Shown here piece by piece: positions 7,562 through 16,201 of a stretch of DNA of 28,705 nucleotides. The stretch's first letter is position 1. Each line of letters opens with the position of its first letter. The translations under genes were made by a program, and so were the position numbers. The notes below the pieces were generated by a model. It was not told where the DNA came from. It ran no database searches and saw only the letters and a program-made list of their open reading frames with translations. Origin of the DNA: an uncultured Acetatifactor sp. (GTDB taxonomy: Bacteria; Bacillota; Clostridia; Lachnospirales; Lachnospiraceae); assembly GCA_910586515.1 (NCBI GenBank), contig CAJUGL010000044.1:1-28705 (forward strand). The letters run 5' to 3'.

Positions 7562-8992
7562 TTACAGATCATAGTACATGCGGAACTCCGCGGGAGTGGG
7601 AATCTGTTCCAGCTGTTTCAGCTCTCCGCGTTTTCTGGAGATCCAGACATCAATGAGGCGCTGGGGGAAGACACCGCCTTTGGTGAGGTAATCATGGTCT
7701 GCCTCCAGGGCATCCAGAGCCTCGTTTAGAGACTTGGGCAGTCCTTTGATTTTTTTCTGTTCCTCCGGGGAGAGGGTATAGAGATTGAAATCATAAGGTC
7801 CCCAGCCATTTGCCGCCGGATCGATCTGATTTTCAATGCCGTCCAGTCCCGCCATCAGAATGGCTGCATAAGCATAGTAAGGATTGGCGGTGGCATCCGG
7901 GTTGCGCAGCTCGAAGCGTTTGGTCTCCGGAGATTTGGCGTAGGCCGGGATCCGGATGACTGCGCTGCGGTTGGAAGTGGCATAGCCGATAGTGACAGGC
8001 GCCTCATATCCGGGAACCAGACGCTTGAAGGAGTTGGTGGAGGGATTGGTAAAAGCGCACAGGGAGGCAATATGCTTCAGCAGTCCGCCCATGAAGTAAT
8101 GTGCCGTTTGGCTTAAACCGGAGTAACCGTTTTCATCATAAAACAGCGGCTGTCCGTCCTTGAAGAGCAGCATATGCACATGCATGCCGCTGCCGGCCTC
8201 CTGATAGATGGGTTTGGGCAGGAATGTGGCGGTTTTGCCCTCCTGTGCAGCCAGATTTTTGATGATGTATTTGATGATCATGGTGTTGTCTGCCATGTCC
8301 GGCATATCTGCCAATTCCACTTCGATCTCCATCTGGCCGGGACCGCCGACTTCGTGGTGGTGATATTTTACCCGAATGCCCCAGTCTTCCATCATCATGC
8401 ACATACGGCTGCGCAGGTCATAGCCCACATCCTGAGGGGCAGCAATGTGGTAGCCTCCCTTGTGGGATACTTCATAGCCGTTGTTGCCTGCCGTATCCAG
8501 GCTGTGATTCCAGTCCGCCTGTCTGGTGTCAATGCGGTAGCCGCACTGTCTGGGGGAGATTTCGAACCGGGCACTGTCAAAAAGGTAGAATTCGAATTCC
8601 GGGCCGATGACCATCCGGTCCGCGATGCCCTGTTCTTTCATATATTCCACGGCCCGCAGGGAAACATTTTTCGGGTACTGATCAAAAGGTTTGTTCTCTC
8701 CTTTTCCGATGGTGCACACATTGCCGCACATGGTCAAGGTGGGCACGGCGGCAAAGGGATCCACATAGGCGGTATCCGGATCCGGCAGGAAAACCATGTC
8801 GCTTTTTTCAATGGGAGCATATCCGTAATTGGAGCCGTCAAAGCCGATGCCGTAGGTAAAGGTGTCCTCGCCGAAACGCTCCACCGGAATGGTAATGTGA
8901 CGCCAGCGGCCATCGATATCCGTCATCTTAAAGTCAATCATGCGGATCTGCTTTTCGTCGCAGATCTTTTTGATTTCTGATATTTTGTCCAT
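7562..8992 (-). CDS. glnA: Type I glutamine synthetase
   Basis: 476 residues; condenses ammonia and glutamate to glutamine with ATP in the cytoplasm, the main entry of ammonium into organic nitrogen. Motifs in order: beta-grasp start with DGS near 52-54; metal-binding GPEFEFYLF (130-138; Glu132 and Glu134); HHHEVGGPGQMEIE (211-224); the GSGMHVH loop (267-273); the NPSTNSFKRLVPGYEAP signature (316-332); and RNPDATANPYY (363-372). Length and motif order fit dodecameric GSI. Tyr405 lies in NLYTLSPEE, the place of the adenylylated Tyr in GSI-beta (usually NLYDLPPEE), but no adenylyltransferase is nearby, so adenylylation control cannot be claimed. No GlnR gene adjoins it. The ATG at 8992 is preceded by a GGGAAGAG-type RBS. 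Confidence 0.95.
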   Translation of the reverse strand: MDKISEIKKICDEKQIRMIDFKMTDIDGRWRHITIPVERFGEDTFTYGIGFDGSNYGYAPIEKSDMVFLPDPDTAYVDPFAAVPTLTMCGNVCTIGKGENKPFDQYPKNVSLRAVEYMKEQGIADRMVIGPEFEFYLFDSARFEISPRQCGYRIDTRQADWNHSLDTAGNNGYEVSHKGGYHIAAPQDVGYDLRSRMCMMMEDWGIRVKYHHHEVGGPGQMEIEVELADMPDMADNTMIIKYIIKNLAAQEGKTATFLPKPIYQEAGSGMHVHMLLFKDGQPLFYDENGYSGLSQTAHYFMGGLLKHIASLCAFTNPSTNSFKRLVPGYEAPVTIGYATSNRSAVIRIPAYAKSPETKRFELRNPDATANPYYAYAAILMAGLDGIENQIDPAANGWGPYDFNLYTLSPEEQKKIKGLPKSLNEALDALEADHDYLTKGGVFPQRLIDVWISRKRGELKQLEQIPTPAEFRMYYDL

Positions 8993-9139
8993 ATCTCTTC
9001 CCTTTCCTTTTCTATTTTATTCTGTCCTTTAGGGAACTGTGAATGCAGACCCGGCATCGGCTGCGCTGCCATGAACTGAAGGCAGCAGCACGGTACAGGG
9101 ATTTTCTACAATCGGAATTCTGAACCGGTTGGCGTGGGA

Positions 9140-10018
9140 TCAATCCGGCTGGATGGCATAGGAAGCATTCCAGATCTCCCCGGGCTTTACCTGATTTCCC
9201 CATTTCCGCTCTTCCAGTGTGCCGTCGAAATCTTCGCTGTCGCATCTGCCGTACCAGGGTTCAATACAGACAAAGGGTGCTTCCTTGTCTGGAGGAGACC
9301 AGATGCCGAAAAGCGGGGCATCCATGGTGACAGTGACATAACGGGAACCGTCCTTCCGGCAGAGCGCCGCGGTGTCGGTCTGGCTGTTTTCAATGACCAG
9401 AGCGTCATGCTGGAAAAGGTTCTCCCGAAGGGCCAGTCTGCCGTCTGTAAGGCTGTATACATCCATGGCGTTGGTTGCCAGGCCGTTTTCGCTGATGCGG
9501 GTGCTGAGCACTTCTTCCACATCACCGAAGTCTACAAAGCATTCGGATTGTTTCGTGTCGGTTTCAATGGGACAGTTAAAGGCGGGATGGCCGCCGATGG
9601 AAAAGTGCAGGACTTCGCTGCCGGGATTTTCCACCTGCCAGAGGACTTCCACCCGGTTTTCAGAGATCCGGTATCCCAGTTTGAGGATAAAGTCGTAAGG
9701 GTATTTTGCCAGGGTTTCCTCATTGGAGCGCAGCTGGAACCAGATTTCGTCTCCGGATTGGGAGAGCAGCGTAAATTCCATATCCCTTGCAAAACCATGC
9801 TGTGTCATGGTGTAGGTTTTCCCTTTGGTGCGGTATTCTCTGTTTTTTACACCGCCTACAAAGGGGAAGAGAACCGGCGAGGTGCGTCCCCAGTATTTTG
9901 CGTCCCCGCACCACATATATTCGGTTCCGGTATCGATTCGCTTCAGCGACTTCAGTTCTGCGCCGCGACTGTCCACTGCGATGGAAATCACGCCGTTTTT
10001 TAATTCGTAGACTGCCAT
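9140..10018 (-). CDS. Aldose 1-epimerase family protein (galactose mutarotase-like, LacX type)
   Basis: 292 residues from the ATG at 10018, chosen because AGGAGG precedes it by about 5 nt; an upstream in-frame ATG at 10105 lies inside the promoter region. Motifs of the galactose mutarotase-like fold are present: FPFVGG (51-56), QHGFARD (73-79, His74) and GGHPAFNCP (142-150, His144), the second being a candidate catalytic residue. The family interconverts alpha and beta anomers of sugars or sugar phosphates in the cytoplasm; the substrate is not determined by the sequence. It is probably transcribed alone from the promoter at 10101-10130. The 146 bp between it and glutamine synthetase contain only a short GC hairpin and no clear terminator. 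Confidence 0.88.
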   Translation of the reverse strand: MAVYELKNGVISIAVDSRGAELKSLKRIDTGTEYMWCGDAKYWGRTSPVLFPFVGGVKNREYRTKGKTYTMTQHGFARDMEFTLLSQSGDEIWFQLRSNEETLAKYPYDFILKLGYRISENRVEVLWQVENPGSEVLHFSIGGHPAFNCPIETDTKQSECFVDFGDVEEVLSTRISENGLATNAMDVYSLTDGRLALRENLFQHDALVIENSQTDTAALCRKDGSRYVTVTMDAPLFGIWSPPDKEAPFVCIEPWYGRCDSEDFDGTLEERKWGNQVKPGEIWNASYAIQPD

Positions 10019-10100
10019 AATATCCTCCTGTTCCAGCTTGGGCTTCGAACATCTGCGCCTGCGCTTTATGTTTCGAGCCTGCTTTGTTCGGTATATAAAT

Positions 10101-10130
10101 ATCATATGTCATAGGGAGAGGGGCTGTCAA
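10101..10130 (-). promoter_or_regulatory. Promoter of the aldose-epimerase-like gene
   Basis: On the minus strand, a consensus -35 TTGACA (10130-10125) and -10 TATGAT (10106-10101) are 18 nt apart. The ATG at 10018 is about 75 nt downstream of the expected start, leaving a moderate 5' leader. Confidence 0.75.
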
Positions 10131-10155
10131 GCTGTTTGCCAGGTTAATATATTTG

Positions 10156-10184
10156 TTGACAAACGACTGATTATGGTGTATATA
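10156..10184 (+). promoter_or_regulatory. Promoter of the GntR/ABC operon
   Basis: A consensus -35 TTGACA (10156-10161) and -10 TATATA (10179-10184) with a 17-nt spacer, about 30 nt before the regulator start codon. Confidence 0.8.
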
Positions 10185-10196
10185 TAACTTATAAAC
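10176..10196 (+). promoter_or_regulatory. Inverted repeat overlapping the -10: likely autoregulatory operator
   Basis: GTGTATA (10176-10182) and TATAAAC (10190-10196) are inverted copies with one mismatch, separated by 7 nt, and they cover the -10 box. YtrA-type GntR regulators are known to bind GTGTA-type palindromes at the promoter of their own operon. The site fits repression by the first gene product. Confidence 0.55.
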
Positions 10197-10216
10197 AGAT
10201 GAAAGGCGGTGCTGCT

Positions 10217-10591
10217 TTGAAATTATTGCAGAATTCGGGAGTGCCCATTTATCAGCAGATTGCCGAACAGCTGAAGACGGATATCCTGGCGGGAAAGCTG
10301 AAGGAAGGGGAGTATCTTCCCTCCATCCGGGGACTGGCCAGGGAGCTGAAGATCAGCGTTATCACCACCATGAAGGCCTATGAGCTGTTGGAGGCGGAGG
10401 GACTGGTGACGGCCGCCCAGGGGAAGGGCTTCTATGTCAATGCCCAGGACAGCGAGATGCTGCGGGAACAACATCTGCGTCGGGTGGAGGAGGCTTTGCT
10501 GGAGGCAATCCAGGCTGCGCAGATTGCGGGGATGACGGACAGGGAGCTGCAGGGGACGCTGCAGGCTTTGCTGGGAATGAAGGAGAGCTGA
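10217..10591 (+). CDS. GntR-family transcriptional regulator, YtrA subfamily
   Basis: 124 residues if it starts at TTG 10217, which has AAAGGCGG 7 nt upstream; the in-frame ATG at 10199 has no RBS. A winged-helix domain fills residues 5-75 (PIYQQIAEQLKTDILAGKL, LPSIRGLARELKISVITTMKAYELLE, GLVTAAQGKGFYV), the standard GntR N-terminal signature. Only about 45 helical residues follow, with no effector-binding domain; that short tail defines the YtrA group, which typically represses an ABC-2 transporter operon. The three downstream genes are exactly such a transporter. The likely operator overlaps its own promoter. Confidence 0.9.
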   Translation: MKLLQNSGVPIYQQIAEQLKTDILAGKLKEGEYLPSIRGLARELKISVITTMKAYELLEAEGLVTAAQGKGFYVNAQDSEMLREQHLRRVEEALLEAIQAAQIAGMTDRELQGTLQALLGMKES

Positions 10592-10746
10592 GGGTATTGT
10601 TCATGGGTATCATGCTGCTGTGGACAGCGAGGCCATGAACAGAAGCGGGTTGAGAAGCCATGCGGAACAGGGGAACAGGAACGCGGAAATTGGGGAGGAA
10701 GAATGAAATGAAGAATAATCACTTAAACATAGCGGAGGAGAACAGA

Positions 10747-11637
10747 ATGTGGGACAGTGTGATCAGGGCCAGGAATCTGCGGAAGAAATACAGGGGTTTT
10801 GAACTGACGGTGCCGCAGCTTGAACTGCCGAAGGGCTTTGCCACGGCGCTGATCGGGGAAAACGGAGCCGGGAAGACCACTCTGCTGAATATCCTTACAG
10901 GCATCAGACTGGATTTCAAGGGAGAAATCCGTTATTTTGACGAGGGGAACCGGGGCATTGACAGCCGCGTCCAGGAGAGGATCGGCTATACCGGGCCGGG
11001 GAGCTACTTCCTGCCCCAGTGGAGCATCCGGCAGGTGGAAGAGATCAGCGAGATCTTATTTGAAAATTTTCATCAGGACAGATTCCGGACACTGTGCAGG
11101 GATCTGGGACTGGGGGAGGGAATGGGAGCGTACACGAAGGAAGTCAGGAAGCTGTCCGACGGCAGCAGGATGAAGCTGATGCTGGCTGCGGTACTGGCCA
11201 GGGACACGGCGCTTCTGGTTCTGGATGAGCCCGCCTCTCCCCTGGACCCCTTGATGCGGGATAAGCTCTGTGATCTGATCCGAGAATATCTGGAGCAGGG
11301 GGAGGGGGAGCGTTCGGTATTTTTCTCCACCCACAATATCGCGGACATGGAAAATGTGACGGATTATGCCGTGATCCTGGAGCATGGCAGCATTGTGGAG
11401 GAAGGGTTTGTGGAGGATTTGAAGGAGAAGTATGTCCTGGTGAAAGGGGAGGAGAGGGACGCGGAGCAGGCAGGAAAGATTCTGTTCTCCATGAACAGGA
11501 GCGCCTACGGGTTCCAGGGAATCTGCCTCAGCCGGAATCTGGATCAGCTGGCGGGGATGGATGTGGCCGTGGAGACGCCCAGTCTGTCCCAGATCTGTGT
11601 GGCGGTGATGAAGGCCAATACAAAGCTCAGGCTGTAG
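10747..11637 (+). CDS. ABC transporter ATP-binding protein
   Basis: 296 residues from the ATG at 10747 (GGAGGAG 7 nt upstream); an in-frame ATG at 10708 with GGGGAGGAAG is a real alternative adding 13 residues. Walker A GENGAGKTT (37-45), signature LSDGS (136-140, a variant of LSGGQ), Walker B LLVLDEP (156-162) and H-loop STHN (194-197, His196) are all present, so it should be active. The family energises ABC-2 type export or signalling. The two membrane genes that follow are the probable permease partners, all under the YtrA-type regulator. Such modules in Firmicutes often answer to cell-envelope antibiotics; the substrate here is unknown. The 155-bp gap after the regulator has no clear promoter. 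Confidence 0.92.
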   Translation: MWDSVIRARNLRKKYRGFELTVPQLELPKGFATALIGENGAGKTTLLNILTGIRLDFKGEIRYFDEGNRGIDSRVQERIGYTGPGSYFLPQWSIRQVEEISEILFENFHQDRFRTLCRDLGLGEGMGAYTKEVRKLSDGSRMKLMLAAVLARDTALLVLDEPASPLDPLMRDKLCDLIREYLEQGEGERSVFFSTHNIADMENVTDYAVILEHGSIVEEGFVEDLKEKYVLVKGEERDAEQAGKILFSMNRSAYGFQGICLSRNLDQLAGMDVAVETPSLSQICVAVMKANTKLRL

Positions 11638-11676
11638 GGGCGGGCGATGCAGGGCTGAAACTTCCGCAGGAAAGGG

Positions 11677-12417
11677 ATGGATTGGAAGATGAGAAAAATG
11701 TGCAGGAGTTATTTGATATTTACGTCTTTACCATATCGAGTTATCGTATATGCGGCGCTGCCGGCAGTTTTGGCCGCTCTGGGATTCTGTGTGGGGATGG
11801 CGGGACTTGGAGACGCAGGGGTGCTGCTTGCGGCGGTGCTGCTGCCGTCTGCGGAAATTCTGTCCGATTACTGGTTTCTGGGCGGAATTCAGACCGGGGA
11901 TATGGAAAAACTGGATTACCTGAAGACTTCCGGACAGGGAAGGCGGGTTATGCGGGACGCTCTGGTATTTGATCTGATCCGAAAGCTGCTGACTGCCCTG
12001 GGGAGTCTGGCCCTTTGCGTTCTGGCCCTTCGGCTGTGGAAGGACTGGGGGCAGCAGGGGAGATGGCAGGAAATGGGCACAGGCGTCCTGGGCCGTGGGG
12101 GTATCTTTGATTGGGATTTTGCCGGTAGTATGGGTTGGTTTCCGTGGAGCGGAATGCTTCTGTATCTGGTGCTGCTGTCCTGGTTTCTGTCTGTGCTTGG
12201 GACATTTCTGTCCAGATACAGCGGGTTGATCTGGATGAATATGACCATAGGATACGGAGCCACAGCTCTGGCCGCGGCGGCGGGACTGGTGGGAATCCTG
12301 CTGTGGAGGTATAGCTGGGGACTGGCGGCAATGGCCGGTGCAGGGGCGCTGTTGGCGGATGTTTTGGCTGTAAAGGCGGCCATGAAGAAAGTGGAGGAAA
12401 GCTATTATGATACGTGA
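11677..12417 (+). CDS. Probable ABC-2 type transporter permease subunit
   Basis: 246 residues with about six hydrophobic helices (near 20-45, 45-65, 100-120, 155-180, 195-220 and 220-235). I do not recognise a named family; the role is inferred from position between the ATPase and a second membrane gene. The loop at about 60-95 (GGIQTGDMEKLDYLKTSGQGRR) is polar and likely cytoplasmic, a place where the ATPase could dock. The start is uncertain: ATG 11677 is almost touching AGGAAAGGG, while ATG 11689 is about 13 nt from it. Its last 11 nt overlap the next gene, which suggests translational coupling. Confidence 0.7.
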   Translation: MDWKMRKMCRSYLIFTSLPYRVIVYAALPAVLAALGFCVGMAGLGDAGVLLAAVLLPSAEILSDYWFLGGIQTGDMEKLDYLKTSGQGRRVMRDALVFDLIRKLLTALGSLALCVLALRLWKDWGQQGRWQEMGTGVLGRGGIFDWDFAGSMGWFPWSGMLLYLVLLSWFLSVLGTFLSRYSGLIWMNMTIGYGATALAAAAGLVGILLWRYSWGLAAMAGAGALLADVLAVKAAMKKVEESYYDT

Positions 12418-13075
12418 TTTGAGAACTGGCCTGAAATTGATGCGCTATGCCTATGGCGTGAAAACCAATCTGACCCAGGCAGGGGTGGTTTTGGCAATGG
12501 GGCTTCTATATAATTTGGGGGAAGGCGGCATAGGAAACGGCTTTGGAAATATGTTTTTTATGTCCATGGCAATCATACCAGTACAGCTGTGTTACTCCCT
12601 GAGCATGTCTGATTTTGTGAAAACCTCGCCCATGAGGAAACGGATGCAGACAAGTGTTCCGGTGCTTATTCACTGTTTTATTGCGGCGCTGATCTATCTG
12701 GCGGAGGTTTTGCTGTTCGGTCTTGTGTGTCTGGGAAATCCGGAACTGGAGCGGGATATGTGCAGGAATATACTGAGTCTGGCTGTGATGGCGGCAGCGA
12801 TGATGCTCTATTTGGGCATATGCTATAAGTTTTATCTGGTGTCTTCCGTGTTTTTGATTCTCTTTCTGAGCACCTGGTTTCTGGGCGGTTTGTCCGTGGG
12901 AAAGTACTTTCTGGATTTTTTCAGCAGAAGTGAGAGCTCTTTCCGGTCAGCGGCCCTTCTGGGACTGGGGATTGTTGCGCTTGGAGGAGCGGCGGAGTAT
13001 TTGGGGACTCTTTTGGTTTACCGGGCGCCTTTGTCCAAAATGGCGCAGCAGGCATCCCTCAGGAAGGCGCTGTAA
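12407..13075 (+). CDS. Probable second ABC-2 type permease subunit
   Basis: 222 residues with about five to six membrane helices (residues 25-40, 48-66, 85-110, 122-145, 145-165 and 180-205). It starts inside the previous gene (11-nt overlap), with GGAGGAAAG upstream. The region at 68-82 (SDFVKTSPMRKRMQT) resembles the short amphipathic cytoplasmic loop of bacterial ABC-2 subunits, where a conserved 'SLP' or 'TSP' precedes a helix. No named family is recognised. It closes the operon; it is convergent with the histidine kinase gene only 30 bp away, with no evident terminator between them. Confidence 0.7.
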   Translation: MIRDLRTGLKLMRYAYGVKTNLTQAGVVLAMGLLYNLGEGGIGNGFGNMFFMSMAIIPVQLCYSLSMSDFVKTSPMRKRMQTSVPVLIHCFIAALIYLAEVLLFGLVCLGNPELERDMCRNILSLAVMAAAMMLYLGICYKFYLVSSVFLILFLSTWFLGGLSVGKYFLDFFSRSESSFRSAALLGLGIVALGGAAEYLGTLLVYRAPLSKMAQQASLRKAL

Positions 13076-13105
13076 AGTCGGGGAAGGGGACGGAGGAACA
13101 GGACT

Positions 13106-14899
13106 TTACAGCGGCATGGCCGGAATCATAACCGTGACCACGGTGCCCTTACCGGGACAGCTCCTGCAGGATAAACCATAGGGGGCGCCATAGGCCAGAA
13201 GCAGCCGCTCCTGGATGTTGCGGATACCGTAACCACTGGAGATGATCCTGCGCTCCGGGGTCTTCTGTACGGAAAAGTTGGCCAGAACCGTTTCCTCATC
13301 CATTCCCATGCCGTCGTCCTCCACAGTGATCCGAATCTCACCGTCCAGACGGCGGATACTCACTTTCAAGCAACCTGTTTTTGACGGTTTTTCGAATATT
13401 CCGTGTATGATTGCATTTTCGATAATGGGCTGCAGCACGATTTTGATAATCTGGCAGGTTTCCGCTGCCGGATCCATGTCCCATTCTGCGGACACCCTGT
13501 TTTCAAAGCGCAGGTTCTGGATTTCCACATAGAGCTTTGCGTGTCTCAGCTCTTCCGCCAGAGAGATCACTTCCCGTCCGTTGCTGAGGGACAGACGATA
13601 GAACTGTCCCAGAGCGTTGACCATGCGGCTGATCTCCGGAACATTGCGGCTGATGGCGGTGCAGTTGATCAGATCCAGGGAATTATATAGAAAATGCGGA
13701 TTGATCTGGGCCTGAAGGGCTTTCAGTTCCAGGTTCTTGATCTGACGTCCGTATTCCACCCGCTCTTCCATCAATGTGTCCACCCGGTCCATCATCTGGT
13801 TGAATCCGTTCATCAGCTGGGCGATCTCGTCCTCCCCGGAGGGCTCCAGGCGCACTGTCACATTGCCGTTTTCCACAGCCTGCATGGTATTGGTGAGCTG
13901 AGCAATGCGCTTCAGGGTAGACTGGCTGATCAGATAGGCAAGCAGGTAGGCGGCCAGTCCCACAGCCACCACGATGATCAGCATCTCTGCGCTCATTTCC
14001 CTGCTTAACCGAAACACCTCCTGATGCGGCAGGATACTGGCAATCATCCAGTCTGAGGGGCCGATATTCTCACAGCGGGCATAGTATTCCCGTCCTTCCG
14101 CGGAGATGGTCTCCCAGGTGCCGGGGACCAGGGATTGCACCTGGGAAACCAGTGTTTCCGCAGGGATGGGGGAAGGGCCGGGATCCGAAGAGAGGAGAAT
14201 CTGACCTTTCCGCAGCAGCAGAAGCATCCCGTTTTCCGTAATGGAAGTTCCGTATACAATCTGTTCCACCCGTTTGGCGTCGATATCCGCCCGCAGGACT
14301 GCCAGGGGTTCCTGCACCTTGTTGGGATTATAGATCACCTGTACGGAAGAGAAACAATTCTGCAGCGCTTCGTCCGGGGCATCCTGAAAATCAACGGGAG
14401 CGCACCACAGGCGGCCGCTGTTCTCCGCGGCTGTTTTGTACCAGGCGCTGAATGCCACATCGCTGATCTGGATGATATTGTTTCTGGTATTGGAATAGGA
14501 ATATTCATTGTTCACATAGAGACGGATGAGATCAATGTCCGCAAGGAGACAGAGATCCTCAAAGGTGGTGGCAAGCTGCGCCGAATCCTCCAGGCGGTGA
14601 ATGTAGGTATAGTCCCGGGAATCATTGGAAGCCATGGTGTAGACCAGGGAATCCGTGGACAGGATGTCAATGACCCCGTCCAGACGTCCCAGAAGGCCCT
14701 CCAGGGACAGGCAGGTATCGTCGAAGGCGGTCCGGGCAGCGGAAAAGGTCTGTTCCTGCACCACGGCCCTGACCCGCAGATAGGCATAGAAAGAAAACAT
14801 CCCAAGGGGAAGGACGATCAGCAGAAAATAAATGCACATCAGTTTGCTGCCAAGCTTTCCGCAGGCAAGCCACCCCATAACTTTATTCCTCATAGACAT
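13106..14899 (-). CDS. YesM-type sensor histidine kinase
   Basis: 597 residues. Membrane helix 1 at about 19-41, an extracellular Cache-like sensor at about 45-300, helix 2 at about 303-323, HAMP at about 323-376 (ending in NGNVTVRLEPSGEDEIAQL), then a short His-kinase domain with QINPHFLYNSLDL (the His of the H-box) and a GHKL ATPase with IIENAIIHG (N-box), DDGMGMD and GYGIRNIQERL. The NPHFLYN H-box without a HisKA dimerisation domain is the mark of the LytS/YesM group. It overlaps the response regulator by 17 nt (translational coupling; ATG 14899 or 14893). With that regulator it probably senses a carbohydrate and controls the divergent ABC importer, as in other YesMN-LplABC clusters. Confidence 0.93.
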   Translation of the reverse strand: MSMRNKVMGWLACGKLGSKLMCIYFLLIVLPLGMFSFYAYLRVRAVVQEQTFSAARTAFDDTCLSLEGLLGRLDGVIDILSTDSLVYTMASNDSRDYTYIHRLEDSAQLATTFEDLCLLADIDLIRLYVNNEYSYSNTRNNIIQISDVAFSAWYKTAAENSGRLWCAPVDFQDAPDEALQNCFSSVQVIYNPNKVQEPLAVLRADIDAKRVEQIVYGTSITENGMLLLLRKGQILLSSDPGPSPIPAETLVSQVQSLVPGTWETISAEGREYYARCENIGPSDWMIASILPHQEVFRLSREMSAEMLIIVVAVGLAAYLLAYLISQSTLKRIAQLTNTMQAVENGNVTVRLEPSGEDEIAQLMNGFNQMMDRVDTLMEERVEYGRQIKNLELKALQAQINPHFLYNSLDLINCTAISRNVPEISRMVNALGQFYRLSLSNGREVISLAEELRHAKLYVEIQNLRFENRVSAEWDMDPAAETCQIIKIVLQPIIENAIIHGIFEKPSKTGCLKVSIRRLDGEIRITVEDDGMGMDEETVLANFSVQKTPERRIISSGYGIRNIQERLLLAYGAPYGLSCRSCPGKGTVVTVMIPAMPL

Positions 14900-15986
14900 G
14901 CCTCTTCTGGTATTCTCTGGGTGACAGTCCCATCTCCCGGGTAAACAGCTTCACAAAGTATCTGGCGTCCCCATAGCCCACGGCGTTGGCCACTTCGTAA
15001 AGCTTGCGGTCACCGGAGCCAAGGAGTTTTTTTGCCTGAAGAAGCCGGATTTCGGTGAGCCGCTGATTCACGGTCTTGCCGCAGGATTTTTTATAGGCCG
15101 CGCAGAGATAGGTATTGGTGAAGCCCAGGTCCCCGGCAATGGTCTGCACGGTGAGGGCGCAGTCCTGATAGTGGCTTTCCAGATAGCTTTCCACCTGGGA
15201 GGCAATATCCGGCAGGGCGGGCTGCAGGGTGTCAAAATATTCCCGGGCGGTCTGCAGCAGAATGTCCTGAAGTCCCCCAAGAGTCTCCTGCCTGGACATG
15301 GCATAGAGCAGACGGTCCGTCTGTTGGGTAATGGTCCGGATATTGCGGGTTTCGGCGGCATGCAGAAACAGAAAAAGAATCCGGCAGTATAGATGGCGCA
15401 GCTCCTCCGGCGCCGTGCCCTGGCAGCGGCCCATGGTTTTGTACACTCTGTCCAGGTGGAATAACACCTCTTCCTTTTTGCTGTGCCGGATCAGATTTTC
15501 CAATTGTTCAAGAACGGACTCCCCCTCCTGAAACACCTCCTGATTTAAAGGCCTGTCCGGGAAACGCCCGCCAAGAAAAAAGATTTCCTCTGCCGTAGGC
15601 TTTTCCTGGCTCAGCAGCTGGGTGGTAATCTCTCTGACCGCAGCCGTAATCTCCTCCAGATTCAGGGGTTTTTCCACATAGTTTGCGGCTTTTACCCGGA
15701 TGGCGCCCTTCAGGTATTCCTTATCGGAATAACCGCTCAAAAAGATAAACTGACAGTCCGGCAGAAATTCCCGCACGGCAGCAGCCATTTCCAGTCCGTT
15801 CAGATGGGGCATTTTGATATCGCTGATGATGATCTGGGGACGGTATTTCCGGGCCTGTTCCAGGGCTTCCGCCCCGTCGGAGGCCAGATAAACCTGGGTT
15901 ACGGATAGCTCTTCCCAGGGAATATAGTTCTGTAAAACATTCCGGGGCATAGCCTCATCGTCTGCGATGAGTACGGTAAAATTCAT
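14883..15986 (-). CDS. YesN-type response regulator (receiver plus AraC-type HTH)
   Basis: 367 residues from the ATG at 15986, which has GAGG 8 nt upstream; a GTG at 15995 is possible. The receiver domain (1-120) has the acidic pair in IADDEA, the phosphoacceptor Asp in ISDIKMPHLNG and the Lys in YVEKPLN. A linker of about 140 residues follows. The AraC/XylS double helix-turn-helix is at about 265-365 (TYLCAAYKKSCGKTVNQRLTEIR, then VANAVGYGDARYFVKLFTREMGLSPREYQK). It is first in a two-gene operon with the kinase. The divergent importer promoter at 16122-16150 is the probable target. Confidence 0.93.
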   Translation of the reverse strand: MNFTVLIADDEAMPRNVLQNYIPWEELSVTQVYLASDGAEALEQARKYRPQIIISDIKMPHLNGLEMAAAVREFLPDCQFIFLSGYSDKEYLKGAIRVKAANYVEKPLNLEEITAAVREITTQLLSQEKPTAEEIFFLGGRFPDRPLNQEVFQEGESVLEQLENLIRHSKKEEVLFHLDRVYKTMGRCQGTAPEELRHLYCRILFLFLHAAETRNIRTITQQTDRLLYAMSRQETLGGLQDILLQTAREYFDTLQPALPDIASQVESYLESHYQDCALTVQTIAGDLGFTNTYLCAAYKKSCGKTVNQRLTEIRLLQAKKLLGSGDRKLYEVANAVGYGDARYFVKLFTREMGLSPREYQKRHVYEE

Positions 15987-16020
15987 GACATTCACCTCAA
16001 AAAATCAATTCCTTTCTTTC

Positions 16021-16049
16021 ATCATATAGAAAATCTCACAAAAAATCAA
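16021..16049 (-). promoter_or_regulatory. Promoter of the response regulator/kinase operon
   Basis: On the minus strand, -35 TTGATT (16049-16044) and -10 TATGAT (16026-16021) with a 17-nt spacer, about 35 nt before the start codon at 15986. Confidence 0.7.
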
Positions 16050-16121
16050 GCGGATTCCGCCCTAAAAAGGGAAATATAAATAAAGACCATAAGAATACCC
16101 TCTTTTCGAAATTCTGTCCCG

Positions 16122-16150
16122 TTGTTTCCGGTCCCTTCATCTGTTAGGAT
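16122..16150 (+). promoter_or_regulatory. Promoter of the ABC importer operon
   Basis: -35 TTGTTT (16122-16127), a 17-nt spacer, -10 TAGGAT (16145-16150), about 50 nt before the start codon. Both boxes deviate from consensus, as expected of a promoter that needs an activator such as the divergent AraC-type regulator. Confidence 0.55.
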
Positions 16151-16201
16151 AAAGGCATCAGATTTGCGGAGAATACAGGCAGACGCAGGGGAGGAACAGC
16201 G

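Noticed and set aside
8174..8980. 268-codon plus-strand open frame opposite glutamine synthetase
   Set aside because: Shadow of a highly conserved gene in a GC-rich codon frame; no RBS and no domain.
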